Shown here piece after piece: positions 26,365-34,577 of a stretch of 64,000 bases of DNA. The position numbers and the translations under genes are program-made. Within the stretch, counting starts at the first letter, position 1; each line of letters starts with the position of its first letter. The notes under the pieces are model-generated. The model saw nothing but the letters and a program-made list of their open reading frames with translations. It did no database searches and was not told where the DNA came from. The stretch spans positions 38,889 to 102,888 of the forward strand of contig CAKNXK010000005.1 of the NCBI GenBank assembly GCA_932182025.1, given 5' to 3'. This DNA comes from an uncultured Candidatus Melainabacteria bacterium (GTDB lineage Bacteria; Cyanobacteriota; Vampirovibrionia; Gastranaerophilales; Gastranaerophilaceae).

Positions 26365-27726
26365 ATGAAAAAGTTTTTAGCATTAGCAATATTAACATCA
26401 CTTACACTTTCTTTTTCAGCACCTGCAATCGCAATAGAAAACACTGTTTTGAAAGCAGGTACACAAAAAGTTAAACCGACAAATAATAAATATGAATATA
26501 TAAACCTTGATTGGTGGAAACTTTTTAATGATGAGCACCTTAACGGTTATATCGTTAAAGCTATTGAAAATAATAAAGACCTTAAAATGGCAAGCTTGAC
26601 TATTGACGAATTTTACCAAAACATCGTTATGCAAAGAGCCTCCGAACTTCCATCAATTCAAGCGGGATTCATGCCGGGGTATGGTAATATTACAGGTAAA
26701 ACCGATACAGGAATTATGCTTCCTCTTGTTGCTAATTATGAAATTGATATTTTCGGCAAAAACCACAACAAAACAACTTCCGTAAGAAAACTCTATGAGG
26801 CTTCTATTTTAGACGAAAAATCTGCTTATATTTCAATCGCTTCTGCTGTCGGCAGCACCTATATTAATATAGTAAAACTTGATTCAATGGTTGCTCTCCA
26901 AGAAGACATCGTAAAACTTAGAAAAGAAATCTTTGAAATAATGAGTATTTCAAACGCAGAAGGTATTATTTCAACATCTGATTTAGTTAAAGCAAACCAG
27001 TCCTATATTCAGGCAGTTACAGACCTTACTGATTTCAAAAAAGAAAGAACAAAATTGTTGCACGCACTTGCAGTTCTAGTAGGTGACAGTCCTAATAATA
27101 TTGAAGAATATGTTCGCACAGACTACAAATCACTTGCTTTTTCGGGTGATATTCCTGAATTTGTAAGCTCTGATGTAATCTTGAATCGTCCTGATTATTT
27201 GAAGGCAGAAAAAATGCTTGAAAAAGCAGGCATTGATGTAAAAGTTGCAAGAAAAGAGTGTTTGCCGACTCTTAATCTTGGCGGGATGTATTTATTCAAC
27301 GCAAAAGATATCGGAAGCCTTTTAACGACTTCAAACGCGTTATGGAGCTTAGGCGGAGGAATTATACAGCCGATATTTATGGGCGGAAAAATCAAAGCTA
27401 ATCTTAAATCAAAGAAAATTGCTTATGAAAAAAGTCTAAGAAACTACGAAAAAGTTAACCTGACTTCAATGCAGGAAGTTAATGACTCACTTGTTTCCAT
27501 TAATATGGACAAAGAAAAGCTTGCACGCCAAAAGAAAATCCAAGAGCTTGAACAAAAAGATTTTGAACTCTCAAAACTCAAGTTCAAAGAAGGTGTAATC
27601 GCAAAGCTTGATTTGAACCAAAGAGAAGAGAATCTTCTTTCAGTTAACAAAATGGTTTACGCAAGCCAGTTTGACTGTATGGTGGATTATATAAGCTACT
27701 ATAAAGCAATTGCTGCACAAATTTAA
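26365..27726 (+). CDS. TolC-family outer-membrane efflux protein
   Basis: The 453-residue protein has a signal peptide (MKKFLALAILTSLTLSFSAPAIA) and the two OEP repeats (VANYEIDIFGKNHNKTTSVRK, NRPDYLKAEKMLEKAGIDVKVARKE, GGIIQPIFMGGKIKA). TTGGAGC precedes the ATG. It is paralogous to the protein at 13147: both share YEIDI-G, NRPDYL and V-VA-KE-LPT. It is divergently transcribed from marR-emrA and probably serves that fusion protein. A strong terminator follows the stop. Confidence 0.9.
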   Translation: MKKFLALAILTSLTLSFSAPAIAIENTVLKAGTQKVKPTNNKYEYINLDWWKLFNDEHLNGYIVKAIENNKDLKMASLTIDEFYQNIVMQRASELPSIQAGFMPGYGNITGKTDTGIMLPLVANYEIDIFGKNHNKTTSVRKLYEASILDEKSAYISIASAVGSTYINIVKLDSMVALQEDIVKLRKEIFEIMSISNAEGIISTSDLVKANQSYIQAVTDLTDFKKERTKLLHALAVLVGDSPNNIEEYVRTDYKSLAFSGDIPEFVSSDVILNRPDYLKAEKMLEKAGIDVKVARKECLPTLNLGGMYLFNAKDIGSLLTTSNALWSLGGGIIQPIFMGGKIKANLKSKKIAYEKSLRNYEKVNLTSMQEVNDSLVSINMDKEKLARQKKIQELEQKDFELSKLKFKEGVIAKLDLNQREENLLSVNKMVYASQFDCMVDYISYYKAIAAQI

Positions 27727-27733
27727 AAAAAAA

Positions 27734-27757
27734 GAGGAGTTAAACTCCTCTTTTTTT
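27734..27757 (+). terminator. Bidirectional terminator between tolC and the M49-like gene
   Basis: GAGGAGT-TAA-ACTCCTC stem flanked by a run of A on one side and T on the other, between two convergent genes. Confidence 0.85.
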
Positions 27758-29643
27758 TATTCATTCAATAACTTTTCTGCAAGCGGTGATTCGACTTTAC
27801 CGTTCAAAGTCTTTGATACTTTCTTAATATTTTCTGCCATTTTATCCATTTCAGGAGTCCAAACAAAATAATCGTTTACGTATTTTTCGCCTTTTGAAAA
27901 ATCACCTTCGATTTGCACACGGATAATTTCTTCAAGCATTTTTCTTGCAGTCGGAACCATTTTATCAATATTAATATCAAGAACACCTTCTGGAGAAATG
28001 GTCACAGCGCCTTCTTTTATAAAATAATAGTTCTGCATAACTGAACGAACTCTATGAGCCTGAGATAATGTCGGTTTTGACATCATCATATTATCTGTTG
28101 CGTAAGTTACAATAATTTGTTCACGCTGTTCAGGGGTATACATGCCTGCTTCTGTCAAAATATCAAGCATAGCAAGAGAAATCATATCAGCTTTATTCTC
28201 TTCAATAATTGATTTGTATTTGCCTAAACCTTCTGTACCTGATTTCGGTCCTAAAGAGTGTCCGTTTTCGTGTCCGACAGTAAACCAATGGTCAGCTTCA
28301 TCGTTATAGTATTTGTGTAATTCCGGATTCAAAATAGCATTAAGACGTTTTTGCATTTTTTCTCTTGCATCTTCAGAGGTTATAAGACGGATTTGTCTAT
28401 GATAAACATTTCTTCTTCCGCCATCAAGTTCAATAATAGAAAGCTTGTCATCATTAGGTAGATTTTCTGCAAGAGTAATACCGGCACGAAATTCACCTAC
28501 ATCACCTGTTACAGCTACCAAGTCTGCATCGACCATTGTTTGTTTAGAGTCACCTTCTGCTGAAATATTTTGAAGGTATTCAGTATTAAAAGGCATATTT
28601 TTAGCCATTAGAGGTAAATAATTTTTAACTCCTAATATAGCTTCTGTGCCTTTTTTATTAATAATACCGACACGACCGCCTAAGAAATCCTTTGCGACAG
28701 GAACTATGCCGTTTTCATCAAGAAGAGATTTCAATTCAGGATTTTCATAAACTGTTTCAGTCATTTCATCAGAATAATTTTCTCTTGTTATTGTAAATTC
28801 AAGCGGAGTATCCTGTAATTCTGCCCATTTTTTATCAGCATAAGCATCAAGCATAGGGTCAGCTTTTCTAAGAGCTTTTGCCTGCAATATTAAAAACTCG
28901 TTAAAATCTTCATTTGTAGAAGTTTCAGCAGCTTTTTCAAGTTCAGAAGCCATAATTGCAAAATCGTCATGGAATTTATCAACATAATCAATTGCAACAA
29001 GTTCATTTCCAACTCTTTCAACTACAGAACGCTGGTTAAGAATTTTTGCAACTTCATCAACTTTGTTTTCTTTAAGCATTTTAATTAAAATTGCGTGAAA
29101 CTCTTCTTTTTCCAAATCTTGAGGATAAATCCCTTTACCTGCACGCATTGAAACATCTTTGGCAAGTTCAACCATGTGAGATTCTCTATCTAAAGCACAA
29201 ACACCTTTTTGTCCATCATAAAGGATTTTAGTAAGCTTGGCAGCTTCGTTATCTTTTGCAATTTCTTTGTCTAAATATTCACCAAAAGCTAAATTATTAG
29301 GGTTATCAAGCTGCATATTTACTTTGTCTAAAACTTTTGCTGCACGAACAAGGTGTTTAAGAGCTTCTTTGTCACCATCAGCCAATCCCAAGTATTCAGG
29401 TGCATCAGCTGCAAGCATTTTCTTAGTGGTTAAATAATCTTTATGTGTACGTTTTTGAAGTTCTTCAAGAGATAGGTTTAATTCATAATCTCTTTTAGAA
29501 ATATTAACGTTATTCATCATACTCATTTTATCAAGCTCCTTTACTAAACTGTTTGAAGCAGAAGATTTATTCTCTGCAACAGCTTTTTTATTATTATTTC
29601 TCTTCATTATTATGGATTTTCTGTTAATTGGGTTAATTTCCAT
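27757..29643 (-). CDS. Zinc peptidase-like protein, M49 (dipeptidyl-peptidase III)-related
   Basis: The product of about 628 residues has an HENGH zinc motif (WFTVGHENGHSLGPKSGT, ~residue 458) followed by IIEENKADMISL, the E-E-x-x-A-D second motif of gluzincin/M49-type peptidases. The N-terminal half is highly charged and helical, with no signal peptide. The frame is open to 29799, but a terminator lies inside that stretch, and TATAAT ends 6 bases before the ATG at 29643, so translation probably begins there, or at 29607. A cytoplasmic peptidase or an effector is possible. Confidence 0.65.
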   Translation of the reverse strand: MEINPINRKSIIMKRNNNKKAVAENKSSASNSLVKELDKMSMMNNVNISKRDYELNLSLEELQKRTHKDYLTTKKMLAADAPEYLGLADGDKEALKHLVRAAKVLDKVNMQLDNPNNLAFGEYLDKEIAKDNEAAKLTKILYDGQKGVCALDRESHMVELAKDVSMRAGKGIYPQDLEKEEFHAILIKMLKENKVDEVAKILNQRSVVERVGNELVAIDYVDKFHDDFAIMASELEKAAETSTNEDFNEFLILQAKALRKADPMLDAYADKKWAELQDTPLEFTITRENYSDEMTETVYENPELKSLLDENGIVPVAKDFLGGRVGIINKKGTEAILGVKNYLPLMAKNMPFNTEYLQNISAEGDSKQTMVDADLVAVTGDVGEFRAGITLAENLPNDDKLSIIELDGGRRNVYHRQIRLITSEDAREKMQKRLNAILNPELHKYYNDEADHWFTVGHENGHSLGPKSGTEGLGKYKSIIEENKADMISLAMLDILTEAGMYTPEQREQIIVTYATDNMMMSKPTLSQAHRVRSVMQNYYFIKEGAVTISPEGVLDINIDKMVPTARKMLEEIIRVQIEGDFSKGEKYVNDYFVWTPEMDKMAENIKKVSKTLNGKVESPLAEKLLNE

Positions 29644-29649
29644 GAGCTT

Positions 29650-29655
29650 ATTATA
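29650..29655 (-). promoter_or_regulatory. Extended -10 directly ahead of the M49-like gene
   Basis: TGG-TATAAT on the minus strand is 6 bases from the ATG at 29643. The same TATGGTATAAT string occurs ahead of the gene at 54958-56430. Confidence 0.5.
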
Positions 29656-29669
29656 CCATATTTTTGAAT

Positions 29670-29695
29670 AAAAAAAAGAGCCTAAAAAGGCTCTT
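29670..29695 (-). terminator. Terminator upstream of the M49-like gene
   Basis: AAGAGCCT / AGGCTCTT stem with a short loop and a 7-T run on the minus strand. It would stop antisense transcription coming through tRNA-Asp. Confidence 0.75.
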
Positions 29696-29818
29696 GGAAT
29701 TAAGAATAGCTGGAAGTATGAAAAAGATTTAATAATTATATTTAACCAGATAATGATATCGAAACCATTACCGCATGGGAGAATTTCATACTTATCCAAT
29801 TGGATATAAAAAAAGTAC

Positions 29819-29847
29819 TTGCAAAAAAAAAATCAGCATAGTATTAT
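29819..29847 (+). promoter_or_regulatory. tRNA-Asp promoter
   Basis: TTGCAA-N17-TATTAT ends 22 bases before the tRNA 5' end, a good sigma-70-type promoter. Confidence 0.7.
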
Positions 29848-29869
29848 AAATCTTGTGAAAACCGAATAT

Positions 29870-29946
29870 GGGAGCGTAGCTCAGTTGGTTAGAGCGCTTG
29901 CCTGTCACGCAAGAGGTCGCGAGTTCGAGCCTCGTCGTTCCCGCCA
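29870..29946 (+). tRNA. tRNA-Asp (GTC), integration target
   Basis: Acceptor GGGAGCG pairs with CGTTCCC (one G-T pair), discriminator G and encoded CCA. Anticodon loop CTGTCAC gives GTC for aspartate. 77 nt. Its last 14 bases are part of a 20-bp sequence repeated at 57725, the far end of the inserted island. The tRNA stays intact at the left junction. Confidence 0.96.
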
Positions 29947-31505
29947 TTTAAATTAAGAGCCTTATTAAGAGGCTCTTTTTTAGTGCCTGATTGAGTTTGA
30001 GAGAGTTCGAACCTTCCATTTTTAGAACGACCTAGACGATTCATCTCTATTATGTCATAGAAGATAGGATACAGCGTTATATCTATATTTTTGGCATTCG
30101 CTGTAAAGTTCGAACCAATTATTTCACAAATTGTTCTTTTTTCTGATGGAGTTGCTTCCAAGAAAATTTTGCTTGCATTCTTACAGAACTTCAATATTAA
30201 ATCAGATTGCTTGTAAAAATCATCATCAGCTTTATCAATACAAGACAATTTATCCATAAGCTGTTCTTTTTCGGCTCTTAATTCTGTATAAGTTGCATTC
30301 CACAGCTCATTTTCACTATCATTTGTGCTTTTTAACATTCGTTTGTAGCCGTTTTGAATCATGCGGTCAATTTCTTGAATACGCTTATATATGTTATCCT
30401 GGGTTGCATTACTGTATTCATTTTTCAAGTCATGAATTTCTTTCAAGCTATCTTTAATTTCATTTATAAGTGATTGAGGTAAATTTTCCAACCCCTTTAA
30501 TATTTCGGCTATAAACTTGTCAATTTTCGTTTCATTGATGTAAGAAGCTTTTTTGCAAGTTTTAATTTTACCCTTACCAGTACAATGATAATAAATATAT
30601 TCCTTACCACTTGGTTTAACTTTTCTTTCTGCTGTATAACTACAACCACATATCCCGCAATGGAATAATCCAATGTAAGGAAATTCTATATCATGTTGTC
30701 TTGTTGTATCGCTGGCATTATTCAGTTTGTTTTGAGCCAGTTGAAATAATTCTCTGCTAATTAACGGTTCATGTTTACCATTTGGATATAACTTTTTTTG
30801 ATATATATAATCCCCAACATACATTGGATTTTTAAACATTCTCTGTATAGTTGAATCTGCATATTTGTTTCCGTCAGGATTCCTTAAACCTTCCTCATAC
30901 AGAATATTATTGATAGAAGAAGCTGATAAATTTTCATAAACAAATAAATTAAAAGCTCTAACAGCATATTCGGCACGTTCAAGGTCTTTAATGATTGCAT
31001 GTTTGTGGGTACCATCATTGCCATACATATAGCCTAATGGTGGATAAAGTGCATATCCTTGTTCAATACGTTCATTCAAGCCTTTTGCAGATTCTTCTGC
31101 AAGGTTATCAACGTATTGTTTAGCCATTAGAACACGTATCCCTATCATAAATTTGATACTTGAACGGGAGTTTTCAGACAGGATTTCATTTTCTTTAACA
31201 AAATGGATTTCAAGACCTTTAATGTTGTCTATCGTGCCGTAATCTGGTAGATTTCTATAAAGCCTATCGACTTTTTCAACAAGAATAATTCTTTCATCCT
31301 CATGTTGTTGAAGATAATCTACCATTCTGTTAAACTCTGCTCGACCAGCCTTCTTAGCTGTTTCAGCTTCAACAAATTCTCCAACAATTTCTATATCATT
31401 CTTTAATGCGTATTCTCGTAAGAACTTAATTTGAGCAGGAATAGAAAACCCTTCTTTTTCCTGACGGGTACTGGAAACACGTGCATATAATACTGCTTTT
31501 TTCAT
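29889..31505 (-). CDS. Large serine recombinase (island integrase)
   Basis: The 538-residue protein has an N-terminal resolvase domain (VLYARVSSTRQEKEGFSIPAQ, with the catalytic Ser in ARVSS), a Recombinase domain, a zinc ribbon (HCGICGCSY...YYHCTGKGKIKTC) and a coiled-coil C-terminus. It is the probable integrase/excisionase. Its last ~18 codons run antisense through the attachment core and into tRNA-Asp, stopping at 29889. In the excised circle a different C-terminus would be read. TAGAAT lies 6 bases ahead of the ATG. Confidence 0.92.
   Translation of the reverse strand: MKKAVLYARVSSTRQEKEGFSIPAQIKFLREYALKNDIEIVGEFVEAETAKKAGRAEFNRMVDYLQQHEDERIILVEKVDRLYRNLPDYGTIDNIKGLEIHFVKENEILSENSRSSIKFMIGIRVLMAKQYVDNLAEESAKGLNERIEQGYALYPPLGYMYGNDGTHKHAIIKDLERAEYAVRAFNLFVYENLSASSINNILYEEGLRNPDGNKYADSTIQRMFKNPMYVGDYIYQKKLYPNGKHEPLISRELFQLAQNKLNNASDTTRQHDIEFPYIGLFHCGICGCSYTAERKVKPSGKEYIYYHCTGKGKIKTCKKASYINETKIDKFIAEILKGLENLPQSLINEIKDSLKEIHDLKNEYSNATQDNIYKRIQEIDRMIQNGYKRMLKSTNDSENELWNATYTELRAEKEQLMDKLSCIDKADDDFYKQSDLILKFCKNASKIFLEATPSEKRTICEIIGSNFTANAKNIDITLYPIFYDIIEMNRLGRSKNGRFELSQTQSGTKKEPLNKALNLNGGNDEARTRDLLRDRQAL
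29933..29952. repeat. attL: 20-bp attachment repeat
   Basis: CGTCGTTCCCGCCATTTAAA covers the last 14 bases of tRNA-Asp and 6 bases downstream. An identical copy lies at 57725-57744. Confidence 0.85.
29955..29982 (+). terminator. Island-borne terminator for tRNA-Asp
   Basis: AAGAGCC / GGCTCTT stem followed by seven T, 9 bases after the tRNA CCA. It lies inside the 3' coding end of the recombinase and replaces the native terminator now found at 57743. Confidence 0.8.
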
Positions 31506-31950
31506 GGTCTAATTCTAATTCAATAACTTATATAAAACAAGAGATGAAACAAATTTCACATTGTTATAAAATGTACTTAAAACAGACTAAAACTTTGACG
31601 CAGATTGGATTTAAAGCATTTTTGACAAAATTTCAAAACTAAAATAAGTCTCAAATTCAAATATAATAAGGCTTCCAGCGATTAATACGATATACAAATA
31701 TTAAGTTTTGTAACAATTATAAAAATCAGGGTGTAATGCTTTCAGTGTCTATATTTCAGCCATATTTGATGATTTTTATACGAAACATGCATTAAAATGC
31801 CTTGTAATTCAATTATAATCTACAATTAAGCCTGTTTTTAATAGCAAAAAAACAAACCTTCTTAATTTATTCGGTGAAAATACCTATCACAGTTAGGTTA
31901 CAAGGATTTAGCAACAAAATAAATTCTTTTTCAAGAAAAAACTAAAAGCC

Positions 31951-31975
31951 AAAACCCTTGATACCAGCGGTTTTG
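31951..31975 (+). repeat. 25-bp hairpin repeat, copy 1
   Basis: AAAACCCTTGATA then CCAGCGGTTTTG. The AAAACC/GGTTTT arms can pair. The second copy is at 32036-32060, 85 bp away in the same orientation. Confidence 0.65.
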
Positions 31976-31983
31976 ATAGGCTA

Positions 31984-32011
31984 TTGACAAATAAAAATCT
32001 CAGTTTATAAT
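31984..32011 (+). promoter_or_regulatory. Strong sigma-70-type promoter
   Basis: TTGACA-N16-TATAAT. The expected start near 32018 lies just upstream of the second hairpin repeat, so the transcript would begin with it and run toward the small genes at 32251. Confidence 0.7.
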
Positions 32012-32035
32012 AGTATCGCCGCGACCAAAACCCTC

Positions 32036-32060
32036 AAAACCCTTGTTATAAGCGGTTTTG
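32036..32060 (+). repeat. 25-bp hairpin repeat, copy 2
   Basis: AAAACCCTTGTTA then TAAGCGGTTTTG. AAAACC pairs with GGTTTT and the inner CTT with AAG. It differs from copy 1 at a few loop positions, which suggests the stem is conserved. Confidence 0.65.
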
Positions 32061-32250
32061 TTGACTTTTTAAGGGTAGTCGTTTAATATGTGAATGTAAG
32101 CAGAACGGAATTGAAATCCGCTCTACATAAGTAATACAGCCATAAGATGTTTTATAGGCAAATTTTTTGTTGCCTTTATCTTAGAGGGCTTAATTTGTGT
32201 AGAAAAAATTTCAATTCCCTGCAAGTAGTACAAAACAAGCAGGAATAAAA

Positions 32251-32409
32251 ATGAAGTTCCAAATAGAAGGATACAACATTAAACTTCACCGTTCATCAGT
32301 TCCGATGACAAAGGAAGATGACCGTAAAAGACTTGCTATGTACGTAAATGTAATCTGCGAATTGGGTAACAAATACTTACAAGAAGAAGTATTAGAATCG
32401 CACAAATAG
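32251..32409 (+). CDS. Small protein, 52 aa
   Basis: The frame starts MKFQIEGYNIKLHRSSVPMT and ends EEVLESHK. AGGA lies 5 bases ahead of the ATG. The product is charged and soluble with no recognised domain. It is the first gene of a run of small overlapping genes leading to the replication-type genes and may be a regulator or accessory protein. Evidence is limited to the intact frame and its context. Confidence 0.5.
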   Translation: MKFQIEGYNIKLHRSSVPMTKEDDRKRLAMYVNVICELGNKYLQEEVLESHK

Positions 32410-32426
32410 TGCAGAAAGGAGCAACT

Positions 32427-32873
32427 ATGCTCAGGAATTTAAAAAATGTATTTAGCCTCAACAAAATTATTGAAAATCCGTTGAAAATTTTTCAGCAAAA
32501 AGATTTTAATAGGAGTACATCCAAGATAAGTTTTAAGGTCGATAAATTTATACATAAAGAACTTCAATGGTATAAGCAAAACTACAATACATCTTATAGT
32601 AGCTTTATTCAAATAGCATTGAAGGATTTTTTGAAAAGATGTAAGAAGTTAGATTTACTACCTTTTCAACTAGAACACTGGTACAACCGTCATAACAATT
32701 TTGAGTATGAATATGATGTTGTGCTTGATAAGGAATTAAAAGAGGAATTTTCAAGACTTAAAATAGCTTATAAACTACAGGGAATTCGCTTTAACAAAAG
32801 TCATATTGTTCGTTGTGCAGTAGCAGATAGAATAGCAAATATCATAATGGGAGATGGCAATGAAACAGTATAA
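32427..32873 (+). CDS. Hypothetical protein, 148 aa, possible DNA-binding
   Basis: The basic product (MLRNLKNVFSLNKIIENPLK...) has two similar halves: ISFKVDKFIHKELQWYKQNYNTSYSSFIQIALKDFLKR and YDVVLDKELKEEFSRLKIAYKLQGIRFNKSHIVRCAVADRI. Each reads as a strand followed by two helices, reminiscent of a tandem ribbon-helix-helix. AAAGGAG lies 6 bases before the ATG at 32427, which I prefer to an in-frame GTG at 32409. It might control copy number or the element's own genes. Confidence 0.55.
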   Translation: MLRNLKNVFSLNKIIENPLKIFQQKDFNRSTSKISFKVDKFIHKELQWYKQNYNTSYSSFIQIALKDFLKRCKKLDLLPFQLEHWYNRHNNFEYEYDVVLDKELKEEFSRLKIAYKLQGIRFNKSHIVRCAVADRIANIIMGDGNETV

Positions 32874-33033
32874 AACTTACAACTTCATAGAGATTGCAAA
32901 GAAAGAGTTTCAACAGTATCAATCTGAACCTATTTCAAATACTCAGGCTATTGAAATTCAAAACAATCTCTTTGGTATAGTTGATTTACTGCTTAAGTGG
33001 AGTACTGGAAGTAGTAGCAAAGAATGTGTTTAG
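32860..33033 (+). CDS. Small protein, 57 aa
   Basis: The frame MKQYKTYNFIEIAKKEFQQYQ...GSSSKECV overlaps the end of the preceding gene by 14 bases in another frame, a coupled arrangement. GGGAG lies near; an alternative start is the ATG at 32854. No domain is recognised. Confidence 0.45.
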   Translation: MKQYKTYNFIEIAKKEFQQYQSEPISNTQAIEIQNNLFGIVDLLLKWSTGSSSKECV

Positions 33034-33128
33034 GTAAAACATTTATGCATATAAGGACTCATCTAAGAATAATATATCAATAAGAAGCTCTTATATACAT
33101 TCTAAATTAAAACCAGAAGGAATAATAT

Positions 33129-34577
33129 ATGATAAGAACCGTTAGAGATAGTTCATTGCTTAATGAACATAATAGAATTGATGATGTTAGTTGGTTTACT
33201 AATATATCTTCATGTATATGGTTATCAAAAGTAACTAATATTTTAAATAATACTATTGATAATAATGATGATATTAAGAGATGTACTAACATATTAAAAG
33301 AACAGGTAAAAATAATATCCTCTTATAAAATAACTAATATTGAAAGCTATAGAGGTATTTATAATGATTACCTCAATGACTCTATAGGTGCTGTAGAGCA
33401 GTTTATAACTGATTGTTCAGAAAATAATATAAGTAAATACTTCAATGTCAAATATATTGGAAATAAAAGACAAAAGGCACAAAGAGGTTATAGAAATCCT
33501 AAAAATATCATAATGGATTTTGATGCCGATTACTTTGCCAAAATAACAGGAAGGATTGAAGATATTCCTTTATATCCTACCCGTTACTGTCATTACTTTA
33601 TGATTGCTTTTTTACTGCATATTATAAATTTAGCAGGGGTTAGCTTACCTCAATATAGTAAAGATGAGTCTTTTTATAAAAACTTTTTAGGAATATTATT
33701 TGAAAACCTTAATTCAAGTGTATTAACTGGATTAGAAGCGTATGCTGAATATGAGTTAGACTATCCATACTGTTGTTTGTATGACGAATTAAGAAAATTA
33801 ACTTCTTTGTATCAAGATAAACTGGTTTTTTATTCAACACCACATAATAAAAGTTTTGAAGTAACCATTAAAGAGTATTCTTTGATTACAAAAATGTTTG
33901 CTCAATATAGAGATGCGTGGAGTGATAAAGATTTAGGTCGGATTATCCCAAATCCTTCATCAAAGAGCAGAAAGTATAAAATTAAACACCAAGACATTAT
34001 ACATATATGTTCAGATAGGGAGCATGATAAAGTTCAGGGAGTATTTTCAACAATACGAATTACAGAAGGCTCAAATAAAAATAGTATGAGAGTATATTTA
34101 ACTTTATCAGGACAAAGAATAATTAATCGTATATTCAACAGTTCTAGCGATGTTAATGATAATGTCAAAACTCATAGGATTATTGATTATATACCTAGCA
34201 CAGCAAATATGATTGCTTTCATGCTGTGGGTAGTCCTGAATTGTACTGTAGAAGCAAATAATAAATTTCAAGACTTTGAATATTCTAATATACCAATATT
34301 TCAGCAATATATTGATGAATATATAGAAGCAAAAGAAAATAAGCAGCCTAGAAATGTAGTTGTAAATACTGCAATTCCAGTAATGCTATCTTCTAAAACA
34401 AAAGAAGAACAAGAAGAATTTATAAACAGTCATTTTACAGAAAAACAATCACAGCAAAAAGCCTTAATTAGAACAGGAATAAGTAGAATTAATGAACTCA
34501 AAACAAAGATACCTAGAGATACTATGCCTTTTACAATGGGGTTAATTGAGGAGTTAAAACATGTCTATAACTGGTAA
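33129..34577 (+). CDS. Hypothetical protein, 482 aa, replication-module partner
   Basis: AGAAGGA precedes the ATG. The product is soluble, rich in Asn, Ile and Tyr, with no membrane segment. Segments such as NPKNIIMDFDADYFAKITGR and YSLITKMFAQYRDAWSDKDLGRIIPNPSSKSRKYK are distinctive, but I do not recognise a family. Its 3' end overlaps the start of the Rep-like gene by 17 bases, so the two are translationally coupled and probably act together in replication or maintenance of the element. Confidence 0.55.
   Translation: MIRTVRDSSLLNEHNRIDDVSWFTNISSCIWLSKVTNILNNTIDNNDDIKRCTNILKEQVKIISSYKITNIESYRGIYNDYLNDSIGAVEQFITDCSENNISKYFNVKYIGNKRQKAQRGYRNPKNIIMDFDADYFAKITGRIEDIPLYPTRYCHYFMIAFLLHIINLAGVSLPQYSKDESFYKNFLGILFENLNSSVLTGLEAYAEYELDYPYCCLYDELRKLTSLYQDKLVFYSTPHNKSFEVTIKEYSLITKMFAQYRDAWSDKDLGRIIPNPSSKSRKYKIKHQDIIHICSDREHDKVQGVFSTIRITEGSNKNSMRVYLTLSGQRIINRIFNSSSDVNDNVKTHRIIDYIPSTANMIAFMLWVVLNCTVEANNKFQDFEYSNIPIFQQYIDEYIEAKENKQPRNVVVNTAIPVMLSSKTKEEQEEFINSHFTEKQSQQKALIRTGISRINELKTKIPRDTMPFTMGLIEELKHVYNW

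Larger units (their letters stand above)
31506..32250. other. Gene-free region of 745 bp with repeats and a promoter
   Basis: No convincing gene is seen on either strand. It holds two 25-bp hairpin-forming direct repeats (31951 and 32036), a strong promoter between them, and near 32155 a weaker GGCAA/TTGCC hairpin. It separates the minus-strand recombinase from the plus-strand replication-type genes. A regulatory or origin role is plausible. Confidence 0.5.

Noticed and set aside
29644..29799. N-terminal 52 codons of the M49-like protein
   Set aside because: A rho-independent terminator and the gene's own -10 box lie inside this stretch.
31951..32060. Possible CRISPR repeats
   Set aside because: Only two copies with one 60-base spacer, no cas genes and no further units. 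No CRISPR array is seen anywhere in the window.
32409..32426. GTG start for the 148-aa island protein
   Set aside because: The ATG at 32427 has a well-placed AAAGGAG, and the GTG overlaps the stop of the preceding small gene.
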